A stretch of 64,000 nt of DNA, from assembly GCF_000427785.1 (NCBI RefSeq), contig NZ_ATYR01000026.1:26666-90665 (forward strand). Reading direction: 5' to 3'. A program made the translations under genes and the position numbers. This stretch comes from Massilia alkalitolerans DSM 17462 (GTDB lineage: Bacteria; Pseudomonadota; Gammaproteobacteria; Burkholderiales; Burkholderiaceae_D). Within the stretch, counting starts at the first letter, position 1. Each line of letters starts with the position of its first letter. Positions 1-9,589 of this stretch are shown in pieces. The notes under the pieces were generated by a model, which was given only the letters and a program-made list of their open reading frames with translations, was not told the origin of the DNA and did no database searches.

Positions 1-1266
1 CTTCTGCACGTAGTTCAGCACGATGGTCTTGAACTCATCCACGATGCGCTCGCCGCGCAGCGTGGCCACCTTCTGACCGTCGACGAACACCGGCGCCGCC
101 GGCGATTCGCCGGTACCCGGCAGGCTGATGCCGATGTTGGCGTGCTTCGATTCGCCCGGACCGTTCACGATGCAGCCCATCACGGCCACGTTCATCGCTT
201 CCACGCCCGGATAGGTCTTTTTCCATTCCGGCATCTGCTCGCGCAGGAAGGTCTGGATGTTGTCCGCCAGTTCCTGGAATACGGTCGAGGTCGTGCGGCC
301 GCAGCCCGGGCAGGCGATCACCATCGGGGTGAACTTGCGCAGACCCATGGTCTGCAGGATCTCCTGGCCGACCACGACTTCCCTGGTGCGGTCGCCGCCC
401 GGTTCCGGGGTCAGCGAAATGCGGATGGTGTCGCCAATGCCTTCCTGCAGCAGCACCGACAGCGCCGCGGTCGAGGCGACGATGCCCTTGCTGCCCATGC
501 CGGCCTCGGTCAGGCCCAGGTGCAGCGGGTAGTCGCAGCGGCGCGCCAGTTCGCGGTAGACCGCGATCAGGTCCTGCACGCCCGAGACCTTGCACGACAG
601 GATGATCTTGTCGCGCGCCAGGCCCACTTCCTCGGCGCGCACGGCGTTCTCGATCGCGGAAGTGATGAGCGCTTCGTACATCACGGCCTGGGCGCTCCAC
701 GGGGTGGCGCGGGCGGCATTCTCGTCCATGATGCGGGCCAGCAGGCTTTGATCCAGCGAGCCCCAGTTGACGCCGATGCGCACCGGCTTGTCGTACTTCG
801 CCGCGATCTCGATCATCTGGGCGAACTGGGTGTCGCGCTTGGCGCCCTGCCCCACGTTGCCCGGGTTGATGCGGTATTTGGAGAGCGCATGCGCGCATTC
901 CGGATAGTCGCGCAGCAGCAGGTGGCCGTTGTAGTGGAAGTCGCCCACCAGCGGGGTGTCGATTTCCATGCGGTCGAGCTGTTCGCGGATCGCCGGCACC
1001 GCGGCGGCGGCCGCCGGGGTGTCCACGGTGATGCGCACGATCTCCGAGCCGGCGCGCGCCAGTTCCTTCACCTGGATCGCGGTGCCGATCGCGTCGGCGG
1101 TGTCGGTGTTGGTCATCGACTGCACCACCACCGGCGCATCGCCGCCGACCCAGACGGTGCGATTGCCATGCGAGACCGCGACCTTGCGGCGCGCGCGGCG
1201 CGGCAGCGGGCCGGAAGGAATCGGTTCGCCAATGCAGGGTTCGTTCACGATCATGTTCCGTTCCAT
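1..1266 (-). CDS. ispG: 4-hydroxy-3-methylbut-2-enyl diphosphate synthase (flavodoxin), 3' end cut by the window
   Basis: Penultimate step of the MEP isoprenoid pathway: reductive ring opening of methylerythritol cyclodiphosphate to HMBPP by a cytosolic [4Fe-4S] enzyme. The translation contains the N-terminal TIM-barrel start (VQSMTNTDTAD) and, near the C-terminus, the cluster motifs CPGCGRT and GCIVNGPGE. It reads to VLNYVQK at base 1 without a stop; 422 codons are present, close to full family length, so only the tail is missing. The ATG at 1266 overlaps the rodZ stop by one base (TAATG), which suggests translational coupling; a second in-frame ATG lies at 1254. Last visible gene of the ndk-rlmN-pilW-rodZ-ispG run. 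Confidence 0.95.
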   Translation of the reverse strand, partial: MERNMIVNEPCIGEPIPSGPLPRRARRKVAVSHGNRTVWVGGDAPVVVQSMTNTDTADAIGTAIQVKELARAGSEIVRITVDTPAAAAAVPAIREQLDRMEIDTPLVGDFHYNGHLLLRDYPECAHALSKYRINPGNVGQGAKRDTQFAQMIEIAAKYDKPVRIGVNWGSLDQSLLARIMDENAARATPWSAQAVMYEALITSAIENAVRAEEVGLARDKIILSCKVSGVQDLIAVYRELARRCDYPLHLGLTEAGMGSKGIVASTAALSVLLQEGIGDTIRISLTPEPGGDRTREVVVGQEILQTMGLRKFTPMVIACPGCGRTTSTVFQELADNIQTFLREQMPEWKKTYPGVEAMNVAVMGCIVNGPGESKHANIGISLPGTGESPAAPVFVDGQKVATLRGERIVDEFKTIVLNYVQK

Positions 1267-2285
1267 TACTTCAAAGAGACTTGAGCAAATTTCTTGCCCG
1301 AGGCCTGTTCCAGGCTGACAGGCGAACCACGCAGGGTCGCGCTGACGGCAGCCGGATTACCGACGGTCAGCATGCCCGGCGCGGTGACGTCGAAGGTTTC
1401 GGTCGAGCCGGCCTTGACCTCGCGCCACAGCAGGCGCTTGCCGCCGACGACCACGCCGATCCAGGCATCTTCGCGCACGTTCAGCACCAGCGCGTTGCCG
1501 CCGGCTGCTGCGGGCGCGGCTGCCGGCGTTGCAGGTACGGCGGTCACGGGCGCTGCCAGCGTGGCCGGCGCCGTGGCTGCGGGCGCGGTGCCCGGCGCAG
1601 CGGCGGCCGGGGGCATGGCGCCCGGAGCAGTCGCCGGCGCCGCGGCCGGCGGCGTAGTGCCTGCCGGCACGGTCGCGCCCTCGCCTGCCGGCGCCGGCAC
1701 CGAGATCAGCGGCACCGACGGGGTCTGCAAGGCGTCCTGGTGCGCCGGCGCGGCCGGAGCGCCACCGTTCGGGGTCACCACCGGCGTTTCGAGCAAGGCG
1801 CCATTGTCCGCTTGCGGCTGCTGGCTGCCCGGGAGCAGGCCGAAGTGCCAGAGCGCGGCGCCGGCGGCGACCAGTACCGCCACGCCGGCGATCAGGCCGA
1901 CCGGCACTTTATTGCGCTTGCCGCCGATCGGGAAGCGGCTTTGCGAGAACGAGGCCGGACGCTGCTCGCGACGCGGGATCGAGGCGGTGGCGCCGGCCTG
2001 GGCTTCGGGCGGCATGTTCATCTCGATCTTGGCGACCAGCGGGGCGGCGTCGATCTTCAGCAGCTTGGCGTAGGCGCGCACGAAGCCGCGCGTCACGGCC
2101 GGGCTCGGGAGCGAAGCGTAATCGCCGGCTTCCAGCGCCACCACCTGGCGCGGCGCCAGTTTCAGTTGGTCGGCCACCTGCTCCACGCTCCAGCCCATCG
2201 CTTCGCGCTGGGACTGCAGGGTCTTGCCGGGAATACCAGCGTCGTTGCCCGGCGTCGCCGGCTGGTCTGCATGCTCGTTCATCAT
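1266..2285 (-). CDS. rodZ: Cytoskeleton/cell-shape protein RodZ (HTH plus DUF4115)
   Basis: RodZ links MreB filaments to the elongasome in the inner membrane. Order of parts in the 339-aa product: a Cro/C1-type helix-turn-helix at about residues 25-79, a basic linker, one membrane segment at about 127-151 (VPVGLIAGVAVLVAAGAAL), a long Ala/Pro-rich periplasmic linker, and a C-terminal DUF4115 beta domain starting near LVLNVREDAWIGV. This is the classic RodZ architecture. Two adjacent ATGs (2285, 2282) could start it. It follows pilW after 6 bp and overlaps ispG by one base, so it is inside a tightly packed operon. Confidence 0.95.
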   Translation of the reverse strand: MMNEHADQPATPGNDAGIPGKTLQSQREAMGWSVEQVADQLKLAPRQVVALEAGDYASLPSPAVTRGFVRAYAKLLKIDAAPLVAKIEMNMPPEAQAGATASIPRREQRPASFSQSRFPIGGKRNKVPVGLIAGVAVLVAAGAALWHFGLLPGSQQPQADNGALLETPVVTPNGGAPAAPAHQDALQTPSVPLISVPAPAGEGATVPAGTTPPAAAPATAPGAMPPAAAAPGTAPAATAPATLAAPVTAVPATPAAAPAAAGGNALVLNVREDAWIGVVVGGKRLLWREVKAGSTETFDVTAPGMLTVGNPAAVSATLRGSPVSLEQASGKKFAQVSLK

Positions 2286-2291
2286 CTTGTC

Positions 2292-3100
2292 TCACTCATC
2301 GAATGCGCCGCGCTCGAAGGCCGCGTACTCCGGCGAGCCGGGGAAGCGCCGCCGCAGCTGGGCTGCCAGGCTGGCTTCCTGCGTCCGGTCGCCCAGCTTG
2401 CGCTGCACGCGCAAAGCCAGCCAGAGCGCGTCGGCCGACAGCGTGTCGAGTTTCGAAGTCTCGATCAGGCGGTTAATGAAAAAACCGGCGCGCGTGTACT
2501 CGCGCCGCTCGTAATAGGTCCGCGCCAGGCCGGCGTTGCTCGCCTGCAGGTCGGGGTTATAACGCAGGGCCTCGAGCAGGTAACGCTCGGCGGCCTGGAA
2601 ATTCTTGTTGCGGATGCTGCACAGTCCGGCATTCACCAGCGCGCTCACCGGGGTCTGGTAGGCCGGGTTGCGCAGCGCCGCGTCGAAGTACGGCATGGCC
2701 TGGGCCGGCTTGTTCAGCGAGGTGCACAGGAAGGAGCCGTAGTTGTTCGACAAATCGGGGTTGCCCGGCTTGAGTCGCAGGGCGGTCTGGTAGTTGTCGT
2801 CGGCCAGGGCCAGCTGGCCCATCGCGGTGTAGATCAGCGCGCGCAGGCCGTGGGCTTCGGCATTGCCCGGGTCGGCCGCGAGCGCCTGCTTGACCTCGTC
2901 GAGGGCGATCTCGTACTTGCCGTTCTGGTAGTAGCCGACCGCCAGCTGCAGGCGGATCGAGGCGCGTTTTTCCGCCGCCGTGACGTCGGACGCGGTCTTC
3001 AGTTCGCCGCTGCCGGCGCCATTGCTGGCGCAGCCGGCGAGCGCAGCCAGCGCAGCGATAGACGCTGACAGGAGAGCTGCACGACCGGCCTTGCTACCCA

Positions 3101-3101
<1 letters not shown>
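2292..3101 (-). CDS. pilW: Type IV pilus biogenesis/stability lipoprotein PilW (PilF), TPR protein
   Basis: Outer-membrane pilotin needed for PilQ secretin assembly and pilus stability. The 269-aa product begins with a lipoprotein signal (IAALAALAGC, lipidated Cys about residue 24) followed by tandem TPR helices (for example YYQNGKYEIALDEVKQALAADP and ALAADDNYQTALRLKPGNPD). The position between rlmN and rodZ is the conserved location of this gene in beta- and gammaproteobacteria. Its ATG overlaps the rlmN TGA by one base (TGATG). No frameshift or truncation is visible. Confidence 0.93.
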
Positions 3102-4270
<1,169 letters not shown>

Positions 4271-4291
4271 GGCAAAATCCTTTATTTCCTG

Positions 4292-4331
4292 AAACCACTC
4301 GCGCCGGCCCGAGGCCGCGGGCGAGTGGTTT
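4292..4331 (-). promoter_or_regulatory. Inverted repeat in the rlmN leader
   Basis: Two 11-base arms, AAACCACTCGC (4292-4302) and GCGAGTGGTTT (4321-4331), are exact inverses around an 18-base GC-rich spacer. In the rlmN mRNA this would form a stable hairpin about 20 nt upstream of the start codon. No U-run follows it in either direction, so it does not look like a simple terminator; a leader structure affecting rlmN translation or RNA stability is an inference. Confidence 0.5.
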
Positions 4332-4362
4332 ACTCATTTAAATTAGTCCGGGGGAAAATTTA

Positions 4363-4378
4363 CCGGGGCGCGCCCCGG
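4363..4378 (-). terminator. Probable intrinsic terminator of ndk
   Basis: A perfect 16-bp GC palindrome (CCGGGGCGCGCCCCGG) lies 18 bp past the ndk stop. On the minus strand it is followed by TAAATTTT, giving a GC stem with a modest U-rich tail. It separates ndk from the rlmN operon. Confidence 0.6.
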
Positions 4379-4396
4379 ATGCGCTCCCCCTACTAA

Positions 4397-4822
4397 TTAA
4401 CGCGAGTAGACGTTCAGTGCCGGGAAGAAGTAAGCGATTTCCACGGCGGCGGTTTCAGCGGCGTCCGAACCGTGGACGGCGTTGGCGTCGATCGAGTCGG
4501 CGAAGTCGGCGCGGATGGTGCCGGCTTCGGCTTTCTTCGGATCGGTTGCGCCCATCAGGTCGCGGTTCTTCAGGATCGCGCCTTCGCCTTCCAGCACCTG
4601 GATCATGACCGGGCCCGAGATCATGAAGTTGACCAGGTCCTTGAAGAACGGACGAGCAGCGTGCACGGCGTAGAAACCTTCGGCTTCGGCTTGCGACAGC
4701 TGGGTCATGCGTGCAGCGACGACTTTCAGGCCAGCGCCTTCGAAGCGGCTATAGATTTGGCCGATCACGTTTTTTGCAACTGCGTCCGGTTTGATGATCG
4801 ACAGGGTGCGTTCGATTGCCAT
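4397..4822 (-). CDS. ndk: Nucleoside diphosphate kinase
   Basis: Transfers the gamma phosphate from ATP to NDPs through a phospho-histidine. The 141-aa product starts MAIERTLSIIKPDAV, contains the active-site block NAVHGSDAAETAAVEIAYFF with the catalytic His, and ends in the typical FPALNVYSR. The start at 4822 is chosen because GGAG stands at good spacing before it and the family begins MAxERTL; a start four codons upstream is unlikely. A regulator-type protein of the Rnk family, implicated in Ndk control elsewhere, is coded far away at 45.1-45.5 kb. Confidence 0.97.
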   Translation of the reverse strand: MAIERTLSIIKPDAVAKNVIGQIYSRFEGAGLKVVAARMTQLSQAEAEGFYAVHAARPFFKDLVNFMISGPVMIQVLEGEGAILKNRDLMGATDPKKAEAGTIRADFADSIDANAVHGSDAAETAAVEIAYFFPALNVYSR

Positions 4823-5054
4823 GTAAAACTCCAATGAAAAGAATGGTTTGAATCAAGAACCTTTAGTGGCTCCTGCAACTGAATTTGGAACTCAATTAAC
4901 CTTTAATTTTACCACAGCTGCCTCATATAACCGATATTGCGGTACTGGCAAGCAAAGTGGTAGAGTTGCAGAGAAAAATCGTCCTGGTTTAAGGCTCTGC
5001 TAAGCATCTGCTTGTATGGTTTTCAGTGACGCTCATCCACCAACCGGAGGCACC

Positions 5055-5753
5055 ATGATCCCTAATTCGCAACCCCGCAGTACGATCGACCTGACCAAAG
5101 CCGGCCGGGTCGACGTCACGCGCAACAAAGTCCTGCGCAACACCTACTGGCTGCTGGCGCTGTCGATGATCCCGACCGTGCTGGGCGCCTACATCGGCGT
5201 GTCGTTCAACCTGATGGCCGGCATCGGCGGCATCGGCTTCATCGGCTTCATGCTGGTCGCCTTCGGCTTCATCTTCGCGATCCAGAAGTTCAAGGACTCG
5301 GCCGTCGGCCTGGGCCTGCTGCTGGCCTTCACCTTCGTGATGGGCCTGATGCTGACCCCGCTGCTGCAGCACACCCTCGGTTACTCGAACGGCGGCACCC
5401 TGATCATGACCGCCTTCGGCGGCACCGCCTGCGTGTTCGCGGTGATGGCCAGCATCGCCACCACCACCAAGCGCGACTTCTCGGGCATGGGCAGCTGGCT
5501 GATGGCCGGCGTGATCGTGCTGATCCTGGCAGCCGTGGCCAACATCTTCCTGCAGATGTCGGCCCTGACCATCGTGATCTCGCTGCTGGCGATCGGTATC
5601 TTCTCGGCCTTCATCCTGTTCGACGTGCAGCGCATCGTCAACGGCGGCGAAACGAACTACATCACCGCCACCCTGTCGATCTACCTGGACGTGTACAACA
5701 TCTTCACCAGCCTGCTGCAACTGCTGGGCATCGCCGGCGGCGACCGCGACTAA
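5055..5753 (+). CDS. Bax inhibitor-1 (BI-1/YccA) family membrane protein
   Basis: Integral membrane protein of the TMBIM/BI-1 family; bacterial members such as YccA modulate FtsH proteolysis and the Bacillus member is a pH-gated Ca2+ leak channel. The 232-aa product has a soluble N-terminus and seven hydrophobic stretches, with family features such as RNTYWLLALSMIPTVLGAY and the C-terminal SIYLDVYNIFTSLLQLLG, including the conserved Asp pair region FDVQRIVNGGE. The start at 5055 is set by GGAGG four bases upstream. Monocistronic: ndk lies divergently and a strong terminator follows. Confidence 0.92.
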   Translation: MIPNSQPRSTIDLTKAGRVDVTRNKVLRNTYWLLALSMIPTVLGAYIGVSFNLMAGIGGIGFIGFMLVAFGFIFAIQKFKDSAVGLGLLLAFTFVMGLMLTPLLQHTLGYSNGGTLIMTAFGGTACVFAVMASIATTTKRDFSGMGSWLMAGVIVLILAAVANIFLQMSALTIVISLLAIGIFSAFILFDVQRIVNGGETNYITATLSIYLDVYNIFTSLLQLLGIAGGDRD

Positions 5754-5772
5754 GCGGTTTCAGCCGAAATGA

Positions 5773-5800
5773 AAAGCCGACCTCGAGGTCGGCTTTTTCT
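5773..5800 (+). terminator. Intrinsic terminator of the BI-1 family gene
   Basis: A perfect 24-base palindrome (5773-5796, centre TCGA, arms AAAGCCGACC/GGTCGGCTTT) begins 20 bp after the stop codon and runs into TTTTTCTTT, a textbook Rho-independent terminator on the plus strand. Confidence 0.88.
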
Positions 5801-5810
5801 TTGGCTTTTC

Positions 5811-5919
5811 GTAGGGTGGGCGGGTCACCCGCCCACGCGGTGATAGTTGAGGTACGAAAAGTCGCACAGGCAGATCTACCGTGATTTGACCGCGTGGGCA
5901 GGAAACCTGCCCACCCTAC
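5811..5919. repeat. Dispersed double-hairpin element, copy 1
   Basis: Outer arms GTAGGGTGGGC and GCCCACCCTAC face each other. Each end is itself a hairpin (GTGGGCGGGT/ACCCGCCCAC at 5816-5836 and TGGGCAGG/CCTGCCCA near 5895-5913), separated by about 50 bp. Same design as copies at 15211, 20630 and 31540. It fills the space between the BI-1 terminator and the rlmD stop codon. Resembles REP/BIME or MITE-type repeats; no associated RAYT transposase is in the window. Confidence 0.85.
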
Positions 5920-5921
5920 TT

Positions 5922-7310
5922 TTAAGCGACTTCGGCAGGCACTTCGTAGGCGGCAGCTGCCGCCGGCTTCTCGCCCAGCTCGAACACCGCGATCGACTCC
6001 ACGTGCGAGGTATGCGGGAACATATTGCACACCCCCGCCTTCTTCAGCACGTAGCCCGCCTTGTGCACCAGGATGCCGGCGTCGCGCGCCAGCGTCGAGG
6101 GGCTGCAGGATACGTACACGATCCGCTGCGGCATCAGCTCCTCGTGGGTCTCGCGCAGGTCGGCCAGCGCCAGCGACAAGGCCATGGCCCCGTCGCGCGG
6201 CGGGTCGACCAGCATGCGATCGAAATGGCCGAGCGCAACCAGGTCGTCCTTCGTCACCTCGAACAGGTTGCGGGTCGAGAACGAGGTCTTGCTTGCCAGG
6301 CCGTTGGCCTGCGCGTTCTCCAGCGCGCGGGTGGTCAGCGCGGTGCTGCCTTCGATGCCCACCACCTCGCGCGCCTGGGTCGCCAGCGGCAGCGTGAAGT
6401 TGCCCAGGCCGCAGAACAGGTCGGCCACGCGCTCGCCCGGCTGCACTTCCAGCAGGCGCAGCGCCTTCGACACCAGCACCCGGTTGATCTGGTGGTTCAC
6501 CTGGGTGAAATCGGTCGGCTTGAAAGGCATGCGGATACCGAATTCCGGTAGCGTGTAGTACAGCTCCTTGCCCAGCGGGTAGTACGGGTAGGCGGTGTCC
6601 GGGCCCTTCGGCTGCAGCCACCACTGGATGTTCCATTTGTCGGCGAAGGCTCTGGCCAGTTCCTCGTCCGCCGGGGTGAGCGGGGCCATGATGCGCAGCA
6701 CCAGCACGGTCACTTCTTCGCCGATGGCGACTTCGATCTGCGGCATCTGGTTGTAGATCGACAGCTGGCCGACGAACTCGCGCAGCGGCACGATCAGCTG
6801 GGCGACGTGGTCCGGCAGGATCTCGCAATAGGTGATGTCGGCCACGTAGGACGAAGCGCGCTCGTGGAAACCGACCAGCACCCCGCCCTTCTTGGCCACG
6901 TGGCGCACCGACAGGCGCGCGCGGTAGCGGTAATCCCAGGTCGGGCCGTGCAGCGGGCGCATGATGTTCTCGGCCTTCACTTTGCCGAGGTGCCAGAGGT
7001 TGTCCTCGAGGACCCGCTGTTTCATCGCGACCTGGGCCGATGGCTCCAGGTGCTGCATCGAGCAGCCGCCGCAGTAGCCGAAATGCTGGCACTTCGGCTC
7101 GACGCGCATCGACGAGGCACGCTGCAGGGTGACCATGCGGCCCGACTCCCAATTCTTTTTCTTGCGCAGGGTTTCAAAGCTGACGCGTTCGCCCGGCAGT
7201 GCGCCTTCGACGAAGATCACCTTGCCCGGGGTGCCGTCTTCGTTTTCGAGGTGGCCGACGCCGCGCGCGTCCGCATCCAGGGCTTTGATGTCGATGAAGA
7301 TTTCTTGCAT
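5922..7310 (-). CDS. rlmD: 23S rRNA (uracil-1939-C5) methyltransferase RlmD
   Basis: SAM-dependent m5U methyltransferase of the RumA/TrmA family. An N-terminal TRAM-like segment (MQEIFIDIKALDADARGVGH) is followed by an iron-sulfur motif (KCQHFGYCGGCSMQH), then the SAM-binding core (FTQVN and DLFCGLGNFTLPLA), the DPPRDG motif and the catalytic Cys in YVSCSPSTLARD. The start at 7310 fits the family; the reading frame is open for 19 more codons upstream but without homologous-looking sequence. About 462 aa, normal. Separated from rpoS by a terminator, and its stop codon lies 3 bp from repeat copy 1. Confidence 0.95.
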   Translation of the reverse strand: MQEIFIDIKALDADARGVGHLENEDGTPGKVIFVEGALPGERVSFETLRKKKNWESGRMVTLQRASSMRVEPKCQHFGYCGGCSMQHLEPSAQVAMKQRVLEDNLWHLGKVKAENIMRPLHGPTWDYRYRARLSVRHVAKKGGVLVGFHERASSYVADITYCEILPDHVAQLIVPLREFVGQLSIYNQMPQIEVAIGEEVTVLVLRIMAPLTPADEELARAFADKWNIQWWLQPKGPDTAYPYYPLGKELYYTLPEFGIRMPFKPTDFTQVNHQINRVLVSKALRLLEVQPGERVADLFCGLGNFTLPLATQAREVVGIEGSTALTTRALENAQANGLASKTSFSTRNLFEVTKDDLVALGHFDRMLVDPPRDGAMALSLALADLRETHEELMPQRIVYVSCSPSTLARDAGILVHKAGYVLKKAGVCNMFPHTSHVESIAVFELGEKPAAAAAYEVPAEVA

Positions 7311-7367
7311 GTTGTTCAAAAAGAAATAGGGAGTGGGCACAGGACTGGCTGTGCAGGGAGTTCGCAA

Positions 7368-7391
7368 ATAAAAAATGGGCGGAGTACGCCC
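7368..7391 (-). terminator. Intrinsic terminator downstream of rpoS
   Basis: On the minus strand GGGCG-TACTC-CGCCC is followed by ATTTTTTATTT, a short GC stem with a strong U-run, 54 bp past the rpoS stop and before rlmD. It ends the surE-pcm-nlpD-rpoS transcript. Confidence 0.8.
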
Positions 7392-7444
7392 GGGCAGAAT
7401 GATAGCAAGGAAATGGGGGTGGGTGCTACAGGGGAAATCCCCTG

Positions 7445-8437
7445 CTACAGCAGCGAATCGCGCACCACCCCGCGCGCCGCCATCGCCCTTTTCAGCTTGA
7501 CCAGCGCCTCCTGCTGGATCTGCCGCACCCGCTCGCGCGTCACACCCATCTCCTCGGCGAGGGTCTCCAGCGTGGCCGGATCGTCATTGTCCAGCCCGAA
7601 GCGCCGCGTGACCACCAGGCGCTGCTTGTCGGGAAGACGCGTGAGCCAGTCGCGCACCAGGGCCGTCATTTCGTGCTGCTCGGCACGCGCGTCCGGGCTG
7701 GCCTCGCCGTCGTCGGGCAGCATGTCCATCAGGTTGGAGGTCGGGTCGTTGTCGAGCGGCGCATCGAGCGAGGCGGCGTGTTCGGACAGCGCCAGGATGT
7801 CCTGCACCTCTTCCACCGGGCGCCCGACCAGGCTGGCGATGTCTTCACAGGAAGCTTCCTTGCCGTCGTGCTTCTGCGCCTCGAGGTGGTACTTGGCGCG
7901 CAGCACCCCGTTCAGTTCGCGCACCATGTGCACGGGCAGGCGCACGGTGCGCGCCTGGTTCATGATGGCGCGCTCGATGCTCTGGCGGATCCACCAGGTG
8001 GCGTAGGTGGAGAAACGGAAGCCGCGCTCGGGCTCGAACTTGTCGATCGCGCGCATCAGGCCGATGTTGCCCTCTTCGATCAGGTCGAGCAGCACGACGC
8101 CGCGGTTGATGTAGTGCTTGGCGATCGAGACGACCAGGCGCAAGTTATGCTCGATCATCTTCTGGCGCGCCGCGAAGTCGCCCGCCTTGGCCAGCGTGGC
8201 GACCTGGACTTCCTCGCTCGCCGTCAGGAGCGGGCGGGTGCCGATCTGGTTGAGGTAGTGCTGGGTGGTGTCGGTGGCGAGCTCGGCCTGCAAGACCTTG
8301 CGCAGCTCGTCCACCGTGTCGACCTCGGGGCCGGGGAGGATGTCCTCCCCGTCGGTCGCAGCGGCGCCCCCGCGTTCCGGTTCGTCCGGAAACTCGTCTG
8401 ATTCCTGCTGGTCCAGCGAGTGCGGCGGCTGCGTCAT
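7445..8437 (-). CDS. rpoS: RNA polymerase sigma factor RpoS (sigma-38)
   Basis: Master sigma factor of stationary phase and general stress. The 330-aa product has an acidic N-terminus, region 1.2 (DTTQHYLNQIGTRPLLTASEE), region 2 with the core-binding and -10 recognition helices (NLRLVVSIAKHYINRG, GFRFSTYATWWIRQSIERAI), region 3, and region 4 with the -35 helix-turn-helix (GVTRERVRQIQQEAL). Spacing and the nlpD neighbour 16 bp upstream identify it as RpoS rather than RpoD or RpoH. As in other proteobacteria, its main promoter may lie within nlpD; that cannot be located by eye. Confidence 0.97.
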   Translation of the reverse strand: MTQPPHSLDQQESDEFPDEPERGGAAATDGEDILPGPEVDTVDELRKVLQAELATDTTQHYLNQIGTRPLLTASEEVQVATLAKAGDFAARQKMIEHNLRLVVSIAKHYINRGVVLLDLIEEGNIGLMRAIDKFEPERGFRFSTYATWWIRQSIERAIMNQARTVRLPVHMVRELNGVLRAKYHLEAQKHDGKEASCEDIASLVGRPVEEVQDILALSEHAASLDAPLDNDPTSNLMDMLPDDGEASPDARAEQHEMTALVRDWLTRLPDKQRLVVTRRFGLDNDDPATLETLAEEMGVTRERVRQIQQEALVKLKRAMAARGVVRDSLL

Positions 8438-8453
8438 ACCCTCTTTACATCCT

Positions 8454-9386
8454 TTAACGTCCCGGCAGGAACCTCGCCGGATCGACCGGTTTGCCCTGCT
8501 GGCGTATCTCGAAATGCAACTTCACCGAGTCGGCGTCCGAATCGCCCATTTCCGCGATCATCTGGCCCTTGGCCACGTTGTCGCCTTCCTTGACGACGAT
8601 CTTGCGGTTGTGGGCGTATGCCGACAGCAAGCTGTTGTTGTGCTTGACGATGACGAGGTTACCATAACCCCGGATGCCACTGCCAGCGTACATTACCTTG
8701 CCGGCGCCTGCAGCCACCACCTGCTGGCCCGGACGGCCGGCGATGTCGATCCCCTTGTTGCGGCCTTCGTCGAAGGTGGCGACGATGCGGCCGTCCGCCG
8801 GCCACATCCAGCTCAGCTTGTCGTCGTCGTTCGCGGTCACGGTGCTGCCGGCGGCGATCGCCGGGGCCGGGGCCGCCGGCGCCGGTGCAGCCGGGCGCAC
8901 CGGCTCGGTGCGCGCGCCCGCTTGTGTTCCCGTTTCGGGCCGGGCGGCGACGTTCTCCGTGTAGGGCTGCTTGTCGGCGCGCGGTTCGGTCTTGCGCGGC
9001 GGCGTGGCCGCCGGCGGTGCCGGCACCGGCTGGGTCTGGATATTGGCGGTGCGTTCGCCACGCTCCGGCGCCGCAACGCGCAGGGTCTGGCCGACCTTGA
9101 TGTCGTCCGGATCGCGCAGGTTGTTCCAGGCGACGATGTCGCGGTAGTTTTCGCCGTGGTCCAGTGCGATGCGCAGCAGGGTGTCGCCGCGGCGTACCGT
9201 GTACATGCCCTTCTCGGCCTTCGGTTCTTCGACGCGGGCGGCCGGGGCCGGGCGCGGACGCTCGGACACCGAGGCGCCGGTGCGCTCGACGACCGGCGCC
9301 TGGCGCGTCATGGAGTTACAGCCGGCCAGCAGGCCGAGGGCGAGGGTGAGCAGTGCGAGGCGGGGTAAATGGGAGGCTTGGTTCAT
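8454..9386 (-). CDS. nlpD: Murein hydrolase activator NlpD (LysM plus degenerate LytM), lipoprotein
   Basis: Outer-membrane lipoprotein that activates amidases for daughter-cell separation. The 310-aa product has a lipobox (LGLLAGC), a LysM domain (YTVRRGDTLLRIALDHGENY, continuing to VGQTLRV), a Pro/Ala-rich linker, and a C-terminal M23/LytM fold. The metal-binding His of active M23 enzymes is absent: the motif reads NKGIDIAG, exactly as in E. coli NlpD, so it is an activator and not an enzyme. Located directly upstream of rpoS, which probably shares its transcript. Confidence 0.95.
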   Translation of the reverse strand: MNQASHLPRLALLTLALGLLAGCNSMTRQAPVVERTGASVSERPRPAPAARVEEPKAEKGMYTVRRGDTLLRIALDHGENYRDIVAWNNLRDPDDIKVGQTLRVAAPERGERTANIQTQPVPAPPAATPPRKTEPRADKQPYTENVAARPETGTQAGARTEPVRPAAPAPAAPAPAIAAGSTVTANDDDKLSWMWPADGRIVATFDEGRNKGIDIAGRPGQQVVAAGAGKVMYAGSGIRGYGNLVIVKHNNSLLSAYAHNRKIVVKEGDNVAKGQMIAEMGDSDADSVKLHFEIRQQGKPVDPARFLPGR

Positions 9387-9589
9387 TGTCTTTCTATTTT
9401 CTATTCATGTTCTATGGCGGCGCGTCCCTGCAGCAGCGCCAGGGGCGACACGCGCCGGCGGACATCATCAGCCGTGGTCGTGCCGGTTGGACCAGGCTCT
9501 TCAACGCCGGCCGGGCCGGCGGGGTTGACCCGGCAGGCCGGGACAGGCGGCATCGTGCGCGGCGCGCCTGGGCGCGCCCGCTGGCCACG

